Assembly: GCA_050084985.1 (NCBI GenBank)
Contig: JBITNC010000002.1
Span: 18,104,001 to 18,168,000, forward strand
Direction of reading: 5' to 3'
DNA length: 64,000 nucleotides
DNA from: Nageia nagi
Taxonomy: Eukaryota > Pinophyta
This document shows positions 1 through 11,451 of the stretch, piece by piece (the first letter of the stretch is position 1; each line of letters opens with the position of its first letter). A program made the position numbers and the translations under genes. The notes below the pieces were generated by a model. It saw nothing but the letters and a program-made list of their open reading frames with translations. It made no database searches and was not told the DNA's origin.

Positions 1-592
1 TGCATTTCTGCATGAGTAGGCCCACATACCCAGGTCCAGTGTTAGCCACTGCATTGATTGCTGGTTGCCAAAATATACTCCTAGTAATGTGGATCAGAAC
101 TCCATAATAGATCAATTTTGCCAACATCAAATTAACTTCTTTCTTCTCCTTCTTCAACATACTGATAATGGTTGGTTGGGATCCAGGAGTTGTCCAGGGT
201 TGAAAGTAGATGGATTCCAACCCCTCCAGGGACTTCACTTCCACTAGGTCTACTTGCATTTCCACTTGCACCTACACTTGGATTGGAAACATGTCCACTT
301 GCAGTAGAACAACTCATCCCTTCTAGCTCCATTTGAATTGCTTGTTTCCTCTTTTTTTTTTTTTTTCAATAATAGAATCCAAGGCTCTAATTGCATCCAA
401 GGCAAGATCTGGAGTTGCATTTGGACAACTCTCCACATTGCTCCTTGGTCTCTCGAAAAGATACCCTTTGAACCTTGTAATTATTCTCCGGATAGACTTG
501 TCATATAGATTGCACCTAAAATATGTAGAATTGCCTCGAACCCCCTCAATTGGAGTCACATATTGCCAAAATCTGTCCAACTCTTTTGGCAT
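1..592 (-). pseudogene. hAT-family transposase, N-terminal part, broken and cut by the window edge
   Basis: The minus strand encodes the start of a plant hAT DNA-transposon transposase. Residues 1-89 (592 down to 323) resemble a BED zinc finger: an FxCxx(C) pair, an arginine-rich stretch, and a later Cys followed by PNATPDL. The second cysteine reads Tyr (FRCNLYDKS) and the expected His of KGHL reads Tyr (KGYL), so the finger has lost ligands. A Gly/Ser-rich linker follows in another frame (332-132). A third frame continues to base 1 with AKLIYYGVL, FWQPAINAV and GPGYVG, typical of the segment after the BED domain. Frames shift near 330 and 140, so it cannot make a full protein. The catalytic core would lie left of the window. 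Confidence 0.75.
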
Positions 593-1201
593 CTTGGAAT
601 TTGGAAAACCTCCCTCAAGTTCTACAATGCTCCCCTCTAGCTCCTCTCTCTTTCAGTCTCCTAGGCCTTGCAATGAGAAAATGAGGGGAAAAATGATTTT
701 TGGCCCTTTATTTCTTCTCCCCAGCTACCTAGCCTCCTCTAGTGTTTTCACGACGTTTTTTTCGTCTTTTAACCGTTTAAACGTCTAAACGCCAAATACA
801 CGTTTTTTACATTTTTCTCTACAAAATTTGTGGTGTGACTCTATCATGTTGCATTTTTTTTTTATCAAGAATACACATCTTTTCAAGGAAAAAACAACAT
901 ATTTTGGTGTAAAAATGATGGTTATGTAGGAGGGTTAAGTGAAATTCAGAACGCATTTTTTTGGCATTTTTGATGTTTATACGATGTATTTTAGACAAAA
1001 AAATGTGTATTATCCCCTTTTCAAAATTCGCTTGGGACTCACGTTTTTTCAACATCTTCAACATTTTTTAAGCGTTTAAACAAGCGTATTTTGGTCATAA
1101 AAAATAGCGTATTTTTCATTTTTTTGAGGAAAATATGGAAAAGTTGAAAAAACATAAACATCATTTTTTGCGTTTAAACAACGTTTTTTTATTCTATGGT
1201 G
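593..1201. repeat. Probable 5' non-coding/subterminal region of the hAT element
   Basis: This stretch precedes the transposase start on the minus strand. It holds many CG-containing T-runs (ACGTTTTTT) and three copies of the palindromic core CGTTTAAAC at 774-782, 1073-1081 and 1171-1179. Subterminal repeats are a known hAT feature, and Ac transposase binds AAACGG-type subterminal sites. The last copy lies about 20 bp from TTATTCTATGGTGCAG, a plausible element end near 1195-1201. Without the other terminus I cannot confirm the inverted repeat or target duplication. Confidence 0.35.
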
Positions 1202-2579
1202 CAGATAGCCAATCCTCAATTGGACAATGATAATGAACAATACCAATCCATCAATAGGATTGTGCTTTGTCAAAGATATGTAGTCTTCTATGTATGCTCT
1301 TTCTCTTTTAAAATTTGTTGAATATGAAATTTGGAATTCCAAGCCATTCTCATGATTTATGGGTTGGAAACCTAAGATGTGCAAAACAACTAGGTCTTGA
1401 AACCTTGTTTTGGTTAAAATTTGTATGGAAGCACTTTAAAATTTTCCAAAACTTTCAAAAGTTATTGTGGGCATTTTCCACGAAAATATCTCAAGATCCC
1501 ATAAAGCCAATAAGAAGTTGATTTGGAGATTGTTCCCTATATTTTGTTTGTCATGCTTGTTTTCATGGAAACCTTGGAAGACATGTGAAGAAGCATAGAG
1601 ATCAAAGAGTACATCAAATTCATCGTTTTTCTTTTATAAGATCCTCTTCTAGTGGATATTCTTCTATCAATCCTATCTCTTCATTTTTTTTATTGATAAA
1701 TATTTCAATTTTTATTTGGCCAATTTTTGATTCTCTTTCCACTTATCTAAGACCCCTTTTTCTTTTTGATCTTTCGAAAGTTATTGCTTGTCTTCTTTCT
1801 TCCCTTAATTTTTTTTCATTTTTTGATCATATTCTTTTCATTTCTATGCAATTCCTTTTTTGTTTGCCATTTTATGTTTTTCTTCATTGTTTATTTTCTT
1901 GTTTTCCTATATATATGCCTTAGGATAATGTCATTTCATAATCATCACTTCTTTTTGAAATGTAGTTTATCATATTAATGATTTTTTTTTGTTCTATTTG
2001 TTTCTCCTTATACTTTTTTCAATTTGATCATTTTTCCATTAAATCCATTTTGTTCTATTGATTTTTCCCAACATGCTATAATGTTGATCCTTCTTGCCAT
2101 CTTGTATTGCCCCCTTACTTGATGTAGGAAATAGAAATATTATTAATGTTCGCAATGAACAAAAAATGACCCAAGGGAATATGAAAAGGACTCTACAACA
2201 ACAAAACGTGAGAGGGAACAAGTACCCAACAAAATAAAAGAAATAAAAAGTAACTACAATGATGCTCTCACGGAGTAGGCCAAAATGAGGCACATAAAAG
2301 AAGTGGGGAAAAAGAGAGGTCATAATCTTGCCTATGGAGAATTAGAGGGAGTGACATTCCTCAGGGACATGCAATTTGATCCCGAATCCTAATCTCTTCT
2401 ATCATTTAAGTTTGATGAAATTCTATAAAGGAAATCAACGATTTGTCCTTGTCCATGTCTCCTTTTGATCATTGTGGAAACATGGATGTATTGTTTGGTG
2501 ATCCTTCCTTGGTCTATCTGACCTGGTGTGGCATTTTTTTTAGCTACTCACTTTTTAACAATCTATAAAATTGAAATTA
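1202..2579. other. AT-rich intergenic DNA, no gene seen
   Basis: T-rich tracts dominate, especially 1680-2040. Open frames here are Phe/Leu/Ile-rich by-products of base composition with no recognisable motif. Confidence 0.6.
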
Positions 2580-2950
2580 TCCATAATGGGGCGAGGGTCT
2601 CTAGGTTGAACATTACTAGAAGAAGGGAGCCTTTATTATTGAAGGTGGGTTGTCTCTTTGAGTTAAAGTGCAAGACATTGTTGATCCATGTATTTGAAGG
2701 AGGCTAGATATTGTAGGTTATCTCTAAAAAGACAATGAAATCTACCTTGAATCTCATAATACATGGGACACCAAAATATGAAATGGTGGAGGCTTTTCAC
2801 TTTTCCCTAGGTATAAAATGGGTAGATATGCTCCTCCTGTGGTAAGTCATGATCAATTCGACCTAAAGCTAGTAGGAACATACGTTGATATGTCCAATTG
2901 AAACTTGAAGACCATGCATCATAAATACTTAAAAAGTAGCGTAGGGGAAC
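2580..2950 (-). pseudogene. Non-LTR retrotransposon C-terminal zinc-binding-like fragment
   Basis: One minus-strand frame, with two stops, reads WTYQRMFLLALGR, LPQEEHIYPFYT, HHFIFWCPMYYEI and GRFHCLFRD. This matches the pattern of the reverse-transcriptase zinc-binding region at the C-terminus of plant LINE-type proteins (CPFC ... HxFxxCP). Both cysteines of the expected CPFC read Tyr, a TGT-to-TAT change. There is no reverse transcriptase core beside it, so it is an isolated relic. The family call rests on spacing and motif resemblance only. Confidence 0.45.
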
Positions 2951-5339
2951 TATGCACCCCTCTTGAATTTCTAGAAAGTGAACATGGTAGATATCTTAAG
3001 CTAGTAATATTTATAATCTAAATATAATTTTTGATTTCTTGTAAGATAACTTAATAATAATATATTAAAGATTAATAATAATATATTATTAGGAGTATCA
3101 CTATTTTCACTTCAAGATTTAGCATTTACATTCTAAAGGAGGTAGCAAAACCAAGTTACTTTCAGCTAACATGTATTTTCATTATGATTATATTTTATTC
3201 TTGTATTATCCTTTATGTTTGAATATTGTTTATATATAGTATTAAGATATAAGTTTTATATTATTATAATTTTTTAGAAAGGATTTTTTGTTAAGATGTA
3301 TTAGAAAAACCTATAATGATATTTGTATTCACAACTTGATCCATGGATTCTTAAGCTACAATAATAAAAATAAACTTGGTAAATACGTAAATGATATATA
3401 TATTTATCCTTGAATTTTTTTGATAGGACCCTACAAATAGTTAAGTTTAAAGGATGGTAGAAGACATAATTCATTCGAAGTTGTTAAGGAATCAAGTTAT
3501 TTATAAGGTTTTGGTCTTCTTTGTTGATTAATTGGGAAGAGGTGTTATTCAATTTTAGTTTTTAGTCTTAGATGATTTTATTAATTTCTTTTTTATTTTC
3601 AAAAACTTATTTTTTTATATACCTTTACTATATGAAAATTGTAATATTCATATTTTTAAACTACAAGAAAGCTAATTACTTACGATCTTATGTAGTTGAG
3701 AAAACTTTTAAATTTTTATTTTTCAAAAAAATAATTTTAGGTTGATCACAAAAAAATTATTAACATTTTCTTATTATTATTCTTTTTTAAAATATTTGTT
3801 TAATTAATAAAATATAATAAAAATACCTAAGTTCACCAATATCAATCAAATATTTTGTTGTTGTCAAACATCATAACAATTAAAAAACAAATTCTCAACT
3901 CAATAGGTCATAGCTATATAATGAATTTAAGATATTTATGAAACATATTACCTAAATATCTAAATATGTTAAAATAAGTTAATTGAATTATTAGTTTTCT
4001 AAATCATTTCATAATTTCATTCACACATTCATTAGACTATTATTGATTGGCACATGAATCAATAATGTTAATAATTTTACTTATAATTTACACATGAATT
4101 AATAGTGTTAATAATTTTCATTAGATTATTATTGATTTGCACATGAATCAATAATGTTAATAATTTTCCTTATATATGAGATCGGAATGGCCTATATAGG
4201 TTTTTAAAATGGTTTCATAGTCATGAATAGAGTTAAAATGTAATTTATAACATAGTTAAAAGATTTTAAAAATATTATTGATAAAGATTTTTTTTGATGT
4301 AAAAAAGATTATATATAATAAAAATTAAATAATACTTTTTTTAAAAAAAAAATGGTAGATAAACATGCCACATTGTTAAGCCAATATCTAAAGGCAACAA
4401 AAATTACCTCATATGAAACTAGTAGTAAACAAAGTTTAGTGCTTAATAATCATTGGCACAATATTAAAACAATATGATAATCGATAATACATCATAGGAA
4501 AACATACATAAAATATCCTAACCTTACGTGAGTTTCGCCACCATTGACATCGACTCCCACCCATTGCTATTAGATGATTTGGATGTATCTTCCTAACCGT
4601 TTCCATAGGAGGAGTAGGATTTTGATCTACTTGAACTTCATTAAGAGCCATGTTGAGAGACTATAGGTGAGGTAAGGACCATGATGCAATCAAGGCCCAC
4701 ATGTAAAGGAATTAGTTCATGAGGGAGAGTAGATGCTTGGCTTGAGGTTGGTTGGTTCGTTTGGTGATATCTAAACCTAGATTTTTAAGGGCAAGTGGCC
4801 TATATTGGAGGAACTTTTCTCATCATATAGAGAATATTCCCCAATGATCAATCAAATCTTGAAGATGTCTAGATTCCAAGATAACCTTGATCATCAGCTA
4901 ATTTTTTTTTTTATCTATACATCGAAGCAATAGTATTATCTTTCTTGAAGGCACAAATTGTAGAAGAGGAAGATAACTTACCAAAAATATAATCATTCCT
5001 ATTCTTCTAAGTACTAAAGAGAACCACCAACCAAAACAAATACCACATCTAATAAAAGGGTTGAAAGGGGGTAGGGAGTCACCCAAAAGTGCATGTTTCC
5101 AACTAAACTATGTAGAACTGAAGGGAATAAAAAAGGAAAAGATCCAAGTTTAAAGATTCTTAGTGTGGCTACAACTCCAAAAGAAGTGGATTATATATAT
5201 ATATATATTGGAAACACCCATATGCTTGATATGATATCTAATGAGCAGCCCATAGTGGGGCACACTTTAAGAATAATAATAAATCTTAGGCTTAAGCAAG
5301 GAACCCAAAGAATACATATAAGAATTTAAATTTTTTTTT
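2951..5339. other. AT-rich intergenic DNA; one unrecognised minus-strand frame
   Basis: Strongly AT-rich with short direct repeats. Between about 4830 and 4436 one minus-strand frame stays open apart from two stops. It contains MALNEVQVDQNPTPPMETV and IAMGGSRCQWW, followed by GTAAGG, which could be a splice donor. I do not recognise a family and cannot say whether it is an exon, an element relic or chance. Confidence 0.4.
4051..4167. repeat. Three direct copies of a 28-bp AT-rich unit
   Basis: CACATGAATYAATARTGTTAATAATTTT occurs at about 4051, 4091 and 4140 (shown here only as the core CACATGAAT...AATAATTTT), spaced 40-49 bp, with ATTATTGATT before two copies. Confidence 0.7.
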
Positions 5340-7276
5340 ATAAATAGGACTGATTTGAAAAAAAGGAGCATGCGAGAGATGGTGATAGGCAAGCGAGCTT
5401 CTTGGTAGTAGGTAGGAGTGGTTGTGAGGGTAAGGCCCTGCCCTTGGCAAGCTTAGTTGGGCGGAGCATGTGGTTATAGACAAGGAGGTGAGGATGCGAC
5501 TTCAAGTAGTCTAGGTTTCAAGCGCAGGGTGGCGAGGGCTCTGCCTACTACAGGCCTCACTTCTTTCAAGGTTTTTTTTGGCTAAAAGGGTTTCAAGTGG
5601 CTTAGATTAGATAGCTTAGGTTGAGGGGTAGTGATGTAGATGAGCGACAGTCACTAATACCAGAGTAGATGATGGAGGAGCCTCAAAGATCCTGGAGTAG
5701 CCTCTTCTCACAAGAAGCTACGATGGACACATGATCCCCTATCGAATCTGAAAGGAGGGGGGAGAAGATATGTCTTAGAGTTCCAAAGGATATTATCAAC
5801 TAGTCCGTAGATAGAGGAAGATTCAGTTTGGTTTGTAGGCTACATGGTGCAAAACCAAATATTGATTTTGTTCGAAAATGGGCTAAAGTGAAATGGAAAA
5901 TCAAAGGATAGATAGAGATTATCGCTATGCCCAATGATTACCTTATGTTTGTCTTCGATAATGCAAATGATTGAGATTATATCTTGAGCCAACCATGGTT
6001 TTATGGGAGGCGAGGATTGTTCTTGGAGAAATGGTAGCCATGGTTCAATTTTGCCAAGGCCAAACTAATGAATGCTCTAATTTGGGTCATCCTTCCACAC
6101 ATGCCTTTTGAATTTTGGCATTAGAAAGTTTTTTAAGGAGTTACAGGGTCCTTTGGAAAATTCATTACAACGAATAAAGTCACAAAAGCTCGCATAAGAC
6201 TCATAGAGGCAAAGATTCTGTGTTATGGTTGAATATGGGGTCAAGATACCAAAGTCTATCATGCTTGAATTAGAATTAGGAGAGTGTGTTCAGGAACTAT
6301 GGTTTGAAAGAAACAACTACCTATGCTCAGTATGCAATCAGGTTGGGCTTAATGATAACTCATGTCATGCCCAATAGGTATGTAGACCAAAATTTCATCA
6401 AGATAAGCATACTCAGAAGAAGGCATGTGGGAAACCAATGGTGGAGGATGCAAATAACAATGAGGCTACACTTGATCGAAGTAGTAATGATAATCAAAAT
6501 TCTTCAAATGAAGATGACAAATCAAGCAAAGATGTGATCAACATTTAAAAGAAACTTACATCAAATTCGATTTCTGGACCCCTAGCTTTGGTAATCGTAG
6601 CTGATGAAGTCAATGCATATGATGTAGCCCCATTAATAATAGACAACTGCAATAATAATGAGTCTGCCCCAGATTTGATCACTATTGAAGAAAATGTAGA
6701 AAATAATGTTCACAGGAAAGACTTCATGGAAAAGCAACCATTGAATGATGGATGGAAATAGGTACCTCCTAGAAAGAGATAACATAATCCTCTTCCAGAA
6801 AACATGTCTAACTCTGATGAAAGTCAAAGCCTTAGAGGTAACCGTAGAATCACAAGGAGTGTTTCAAAAAAGCCTAATGTTGGATAAAGGTATGTTGGAA
6901 GATTGAGTTAGGGAGAGACCAAAGAAAAAGAAACTGCCAGAGAAGTTGCTGATGGTAAATGACAAATAATAGATGACTTCAGGAGAGGTTTTCTTTTGAA
7001 GCAAGGAAAGAAATGAGGTTTCTGTAGAACACCTTAGATTGAAATGCTATGGCTGTGGTAGCTAAATTATTTTGGAATAGCTTATGTATAGAATTGGGTC
7101 CAAGTTGTGGATTCCATGTTAGGTTGTTAAATGTACATCCTATTTTGTACAAAATAAACAGTGACAAGATGTTGCAGATATTGTTACAAATATGCTTTTT
7201 TACTGGTTTTGGGTACTTGTATAAAAAACCCCTCAATTTACCAAATGGCCTTTTTTTGGTCTCAAAAAAAAAAAAA
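5340..7276 (+). pseudogene. L1-type LINE remnant: ORF1 (DUF4283 + zinc knuckle) with poly-A tail, no ORF2
   Basis: Plus-strand frames between about 5680 and 6540 match ORF1 proteins of plant L1-like elements. The DUF4283 region reads WAKVKWKIKG, AMPNDYLMFVFDNA, SQPWFYGRRGLFLEKW and FNFAKAKLMNA. A knuckle-like WFERNNYLCSVCNQVG...CHAQ follows. Several stops and at least one frame change break it. The 5' part (5340-5650) is GC-richer than its surroundings. After ORF1 there is about 700 bp of decayed coding-like sequence and 3' DNA ending in a 13-A run at 7264-7276, as expected of a reverse-transcribed tail. No endonuclease or reverse transcriptase is present, so this copy is internally deleted or non-autonomous. 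The 5' limit is approximate. Confidence 0.65.
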
Positions 7277-7436
7277 GAAATAAAGAATCCATATCACCCA
7301 AGGAAAATAAATTTGGTAGTGCTTAAGTTTCTCAAGCATGGTAAGATAAGCGAAAATACAATTATTCCCCATTGTCACCTTATAATTATGCATATATGTA
7401 GTAGAGAACCACTTCTAATCCTTCCACCAAGGTCTT
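7277..7436. other. Short spacer between two tail-to-tail LINE remnants
   Basis: About 160 bp separating the poly-A end of the plus-strand LINE from the inferred 3' end of the minus-strand LINE. No feature seen. Confidence 0.4.
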
Positions 7437-7899
7437 TAAAAAAGAAAGAAATTATATTAATGTCCACGGATGACCAAAAGCGATCAATGGGACAGAAGAG
7501 TAAACAATCCTATAGCAACATGATGGGCACAGTGGCCCTCACTCAAAGCAAACTATGAAAAGTCTAAGAACAATATAGGGGCTAATCCCTAAAAAGAAAT
7601 AAATAGTCGAACAAAGCAACGTAACAGGCAAACATGGTCAGAGGGGAGGTCTCTCATAATCTCTTATGTGTTGAGAGAATTATTTTTTATGAAGCATTAA
7701 AAGTGGAGTGGCATCTTGGACTTCCACAAAAGTAGGCTTATTTGACTCCTTCAACTAAAAAATGGCACAAAATCCTTCCTAATTAAGCTAATCTCTTATG
7801 TGTTAAGAGAAAAATTCTTAGTACGATCAATTCCCTTACAATAAAATTCAAGGGTATGAATCCACAAGTTTTGGGTGGCCTTGAAAAGTGAAAATAGAT

Positions 7900-10161
7900 G
7901 ACTACTAGAAATTCCCTCCTCTTCAATGAGAGTGAAAATAGGAACCAAAGGTTAAACAAAAAGTGTCTACGTAAGATAAAGCTTTCTTGGAAATTCCCTC
8001 CTCTTCAATGAGAGTGAAAAACATAATCATTCGTAAAGTGTCCATTAATGAGATACAACCCACCTCCTGAAAGTGAAATCCTAAGAAGATTACCTAAGGT
8101 TTCCTACTAGGCTAGAAGGTAACCAAATCCTTCAAAGACTAAGACATAAAGAGAAGGGGCTAAAGGGAAACTTTGCCAAATTGACTTGAAAAGGACAATT
8201 ATCATAGACTAGTGCTTGTCAATGGTGAACATTGCATAAGCATCTCCATCAAGTGAATGAAGTTGAGACCAAAACCTAGGGTTCTAAGCATATAAATAAT
8301 GAAGTCCACTCAATTCTACCATAGGCCTTCTTAAAGTTGAATTTAATGAACAAGGGAGTTTGGTTGGACCTATAAGCCCATTCCATCCCTTTCCAAATAA
8401 TAAAAATATTATCTAAAATATACCTATCCTAGATAAATCGAATTTTTTTAGGGCTAACAATGGAGGGAAGAAGGTGATAAATGCACAAAGCCAAGGATTT
8501 AATAATAATTTTGTAAGAAATATTGAAAAGGATAATGGGATTCCAATTGGTAATAAGTTTTGGGTCTCTATTCTTGGGGATGAATTTAATATTATGTTTA
8601 TTGATAATAAGACCCAAGGAACCTATAGATAAGGCTTCGTAACAAGCTTAAAAGAGATTAGATATGATGATATTCCATAAGGCTTTGTAGAATTTAGAAA
8701 GAAAGTTGTGTAGGCTTAGACCTTTGTCATCATCCATTAGAGAGAGGTATTCCTCTAAGTCCTTGAGGGAAATACTTTTGTCACGAAGATCACATTGAGA
8801 GTTAGAAATATTGTTCAAAATAATGTCCAAATAAGACTTCAAAGTAAGATCCCTTTGAGGCATCATAGCTTGGAAAGATAAAACTTTTTGGTAATGATTT
8901 TCAAAAGCCATAAGATTTTTGGAAAGATATGAGATACTTTTCCCTCCATAAAGATAGTTTTAATGCCCTTAGATAAATTATGAGGATAAAGAAGTTGAAG
9001 AATTCATTTGATACTCTATCCCCAATCTTTAACCAATGCAAGTAGGCTTTAAGTTGGGCTCCTATAGCCTCATAATGTTATGTAAGTAGCAATTGGTGTT
9101 TAAAAACTATGAGATTTGTTTGAAGGTCTTCATCAAAAGGAGTTGTTTGTAAGTAATCTATGCCCATTTCAAGCTCTTTTTTTAATGCCTCATTAAAAAA
9201 AGATCATAACAAGTGGTTATATGGAGGATAACATACTTATACCATTCAATCCAACCAATTTACCCTCTTGGCCAACTTACCAAGTTCCAAATATTAGCAA
9301 TATAGCCCTTAATGATCAATTGTTGAAGAAAGGAAGTGTTTAAGTAAAACTAAGATTAGGAGGTGGTGGGGAGGAAACAAAATTGAATGATAAAAGAAAT
9401 GGGAAAGTGATCCAATAAGCAAAGATTAAGATGAGATAAAATAAAGGGCCCATTTGAGAAAGGATTCTTAAATGAAAATATCAAGGATTCTAAAAGCATA
9501 AACCAATCCATCCTATTGAGAATTCTATTATCACCTTAATGGTAATTGGACCTTGTGAACCACTTGTGAGCTAAGTATCATTTGGAAAAGAACATGGATA
9601 AAAAGAGGTATTGGGATCAAAGAGACAAAGTTTTATTTTCATCAAAGCTAAGCATCTCAATCTTCAACAACCTAGTGCAACAAAAAAAGACCCTCCTTAT
9701 CATAAGGTAATTCAATCATATTGAAATCACCACATATAGCCTAGATGGTTGAGGGGAGATAAAGTGTAGTCGATGAACACCATAAAGTACACTAATTTGT
9801 AGCATTGTTGGATGCATATAGATTGAGGACCCCAAAAATATGGTCATCCTATTCCGCAATAATCCAAATGACATGATTTGAAAAAGTCGCATCCCCTTGT
9901 CAATAAGTAATAGTGCTAAACCTCAAATAAACAAATCACAAGCCCTCCTTTCCTCATGTCATGTAAGGTATGCAAAAATTTACCCCAAGGCTAAAGGCAA
10001 AAGTAAGTGTTAGTGAGAATGAAGTCAATGAATTTAACTTCCTAGAGAAAGAAAACATCTAAACTCCCATTTTTGGCTATAAAACTAGTTAAACCTTGAC
10101 ACATAAGATACTTATGCATTGGGTTTGTCAGACCCCTAACATTCCAAGTGAGTCACTTCAT
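7900..10161 (-). pseudogene. LINE ORF2: AP endonuclease + reverse transcriptase, heavily mutated
   Basis: The ATG at 10159-10161 opens with LTWNVRGLTNP and, further on, FFL*EVKF, the N-terminal WNVRGL and Q-E motifs of L1 AP endonucleases. CGDFNMIELPYDKEG (GDFN at 9720-9731) is the endonuclease core. The linker LKAYLHWLKIGDRVSNEFF lies near 9000-9060. Next come LKDLEEYLSLMDDDKGLSL (about 8740), IPKNRDPKLITNWNPIIL (about 8570) and FKKAYGRIEW (about 8310-8340), which are the LINE reverse-transcriptase blocks preceding the FADD motif. I did not find an intact FADD. Many stops and frameshifts make it non-functional. Confidence 0.75.
7904..8021. repeat. Short direct repeat inside the LINE 3' half
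   Basis: GAAATTCCCTCCTCTTCAAT plus GAGAGTGAAAA occurs near 7905 and again near 7991, about 86 bp apart. This is a local duplication within the decayed ORF2. Confidence 0.7.
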
Positions 10162-10779
10162 GGGATATGATCTAAAATCATGCCATCCTCAAGTAACCCA
10201 AAGATCTCGAGATAAGTAAGGGATTCAAAGGTGTTAGAAAGGAATTGAGAATGGTTTTATTTTAGGAATTCAATCTACCTCATTTTTTTCAACAAGGATC
10301 TTATCCTCCTTAACTAGATTGCAAGATCATCAAGGGATTTATGAATTTGTCATATGTTAGGCTATGGGGAAGTGGGATGGAAATTATTTGAAACCTCTTT
10401 TGGTTGAGTTACCAACATCTATATTTGAGAAACAAGAGGAGAAACTAAAATAATTTGCGTGTTATTAGACCCAATTGAAGGGGGATTGGGGGAACCACAA
10501 TTAAAGATAAAGAAGAACTCCCTAGTTGAAAGCTAGTTTTAGGAGACATTTTTCCGATTATAATTATAGTTTTACATTATGTGCCTTTGCCATTCCTTTT
10601 AATGACAACAATCCACTTCTATTTGTTATTAGATTGTGAAGTAGGTTAAGTAGCAATTATGAGAGTAACAATTACAATAAGAATTTTGGACTTGAATCAA
10701 CCTTTCATAAGAGGATAATACTTGATCTTATGAGTTATTAACTAGCAAAAATAGTAAGTATTGAGGTGTATATAAACTA

Positions 10780-11070
10780 CCCTTTGAGAAAATTTGGTGT
10801 CCCCAACTTGAATGTCAATGGAGTCCCTTAAATTCTTGGAGAGGTCAATTTTAACATAGGCTCTTGCTCACATAGAAATTTTGAGGCTCTTTTGCACAAA
10901 TACTTGCTAGTAAATTTGACAAGTTCCAAAAGGGTAGATGAATGTTAGAAAATTTGGTCAAACTTAGATATGTAAAGAATATGTGCAGAGACCATAAAAT
11001 TATGATACCAACGTTGCAAAAAAAAAGTGGTATTACAAATATACCAAAGTCCCTTAGCTAACACATTAGA
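10780..11070 (-). pseudogene. LINE ORF1 remnant (DUF4283-like)
   Basis: The minus strand reads AKGLWYICNTTFFLQRWY, then SAHILYISKFDQIF, and after a frame change ARAYVKIDLSKNLRDSIDI. This is the order seen in the nucleic-acid-binding ORF1 of plant L1 elements: DUF4283, then the ...VEIDLSKPLPD... block before the knuckle. The zinc knuckle itself was not found. At least one stop and one frameshift are present. It is ORF1 of the LINE whose ORF2 starts at 10161. Confidence 0.5.
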
Positions 11071-11251
11071 AACATGTTGGAATAAAAAACATGAAAATGA
11101 AAAACTTTTAGTTTTATATTTTGAATATGGTTAACCTTAACACGAAAAGGTTGCCAAACTTGTTAAATCCACTAACAAATCATATAATTACTAACAATTC
11201 TTCTTAAATGTACTCAAAAAATTCATCGAGATTATCTCGTGATAAACCTTC

Positions 11252-11451
11252 GAAACAAATTTTTGTAGACATTTTCCAGATGCCATTGCTATATCAAGCT
11301 ACAACCTCATTGAAAAATGAAACAAATTTTCGTAGATATTTTCCAGATGCCATTGCTATATCAAGCTACAACCTCATTGAAAAATGAAACAAATTTTCGT
11401 AGATATTTTCCAGATGCCATTGCTATATCAAGCTACAACCTCATTAAAAAT
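11252..11451. repeat. 67-bp unit repeated three times in tandem
   Basis: Units start at 11252, 11319 and 11386, each beginning GAAACAAATTTT and containing CCAGATGCCATTGCTATATC. The copies differ at only a few bases, so the triplication is recent compared with the flanking LINE decay. It stays open in one plus frame, but I see no coding signal. Confidence 0.9.

Larger units (their letters stand above)
7437..11090 (-). mobile_element. Degenerate L1-type LINE, minus strand
   Basis: Reading 5' to 3' on the minus strand: an ORF1 remnant (about 11070-10780) with AKGLWYICNTTFFLQRWY (DUF4283-like) and VKIDLSKNLRDSIDIQVGD; a spacer; ORF2 from 10161; and a 3' end near 7437, where GGACATTAATATAATTTC and a T/A-rich tail resemble the ends of plant L1 elements. 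All parts carry stops and frameshifts. The order ORF1, AP-type endonuclease, reverse transcriptase is that of a full-length L1. Both ends are approximate and no target duplication was found. Confidence 0.7.

Noticed and set aside
11252-11451. CRISPR-like array
   Set aside because: Three head-to-tail identical units without spacers in plant DNA; a simple tandem repeat.
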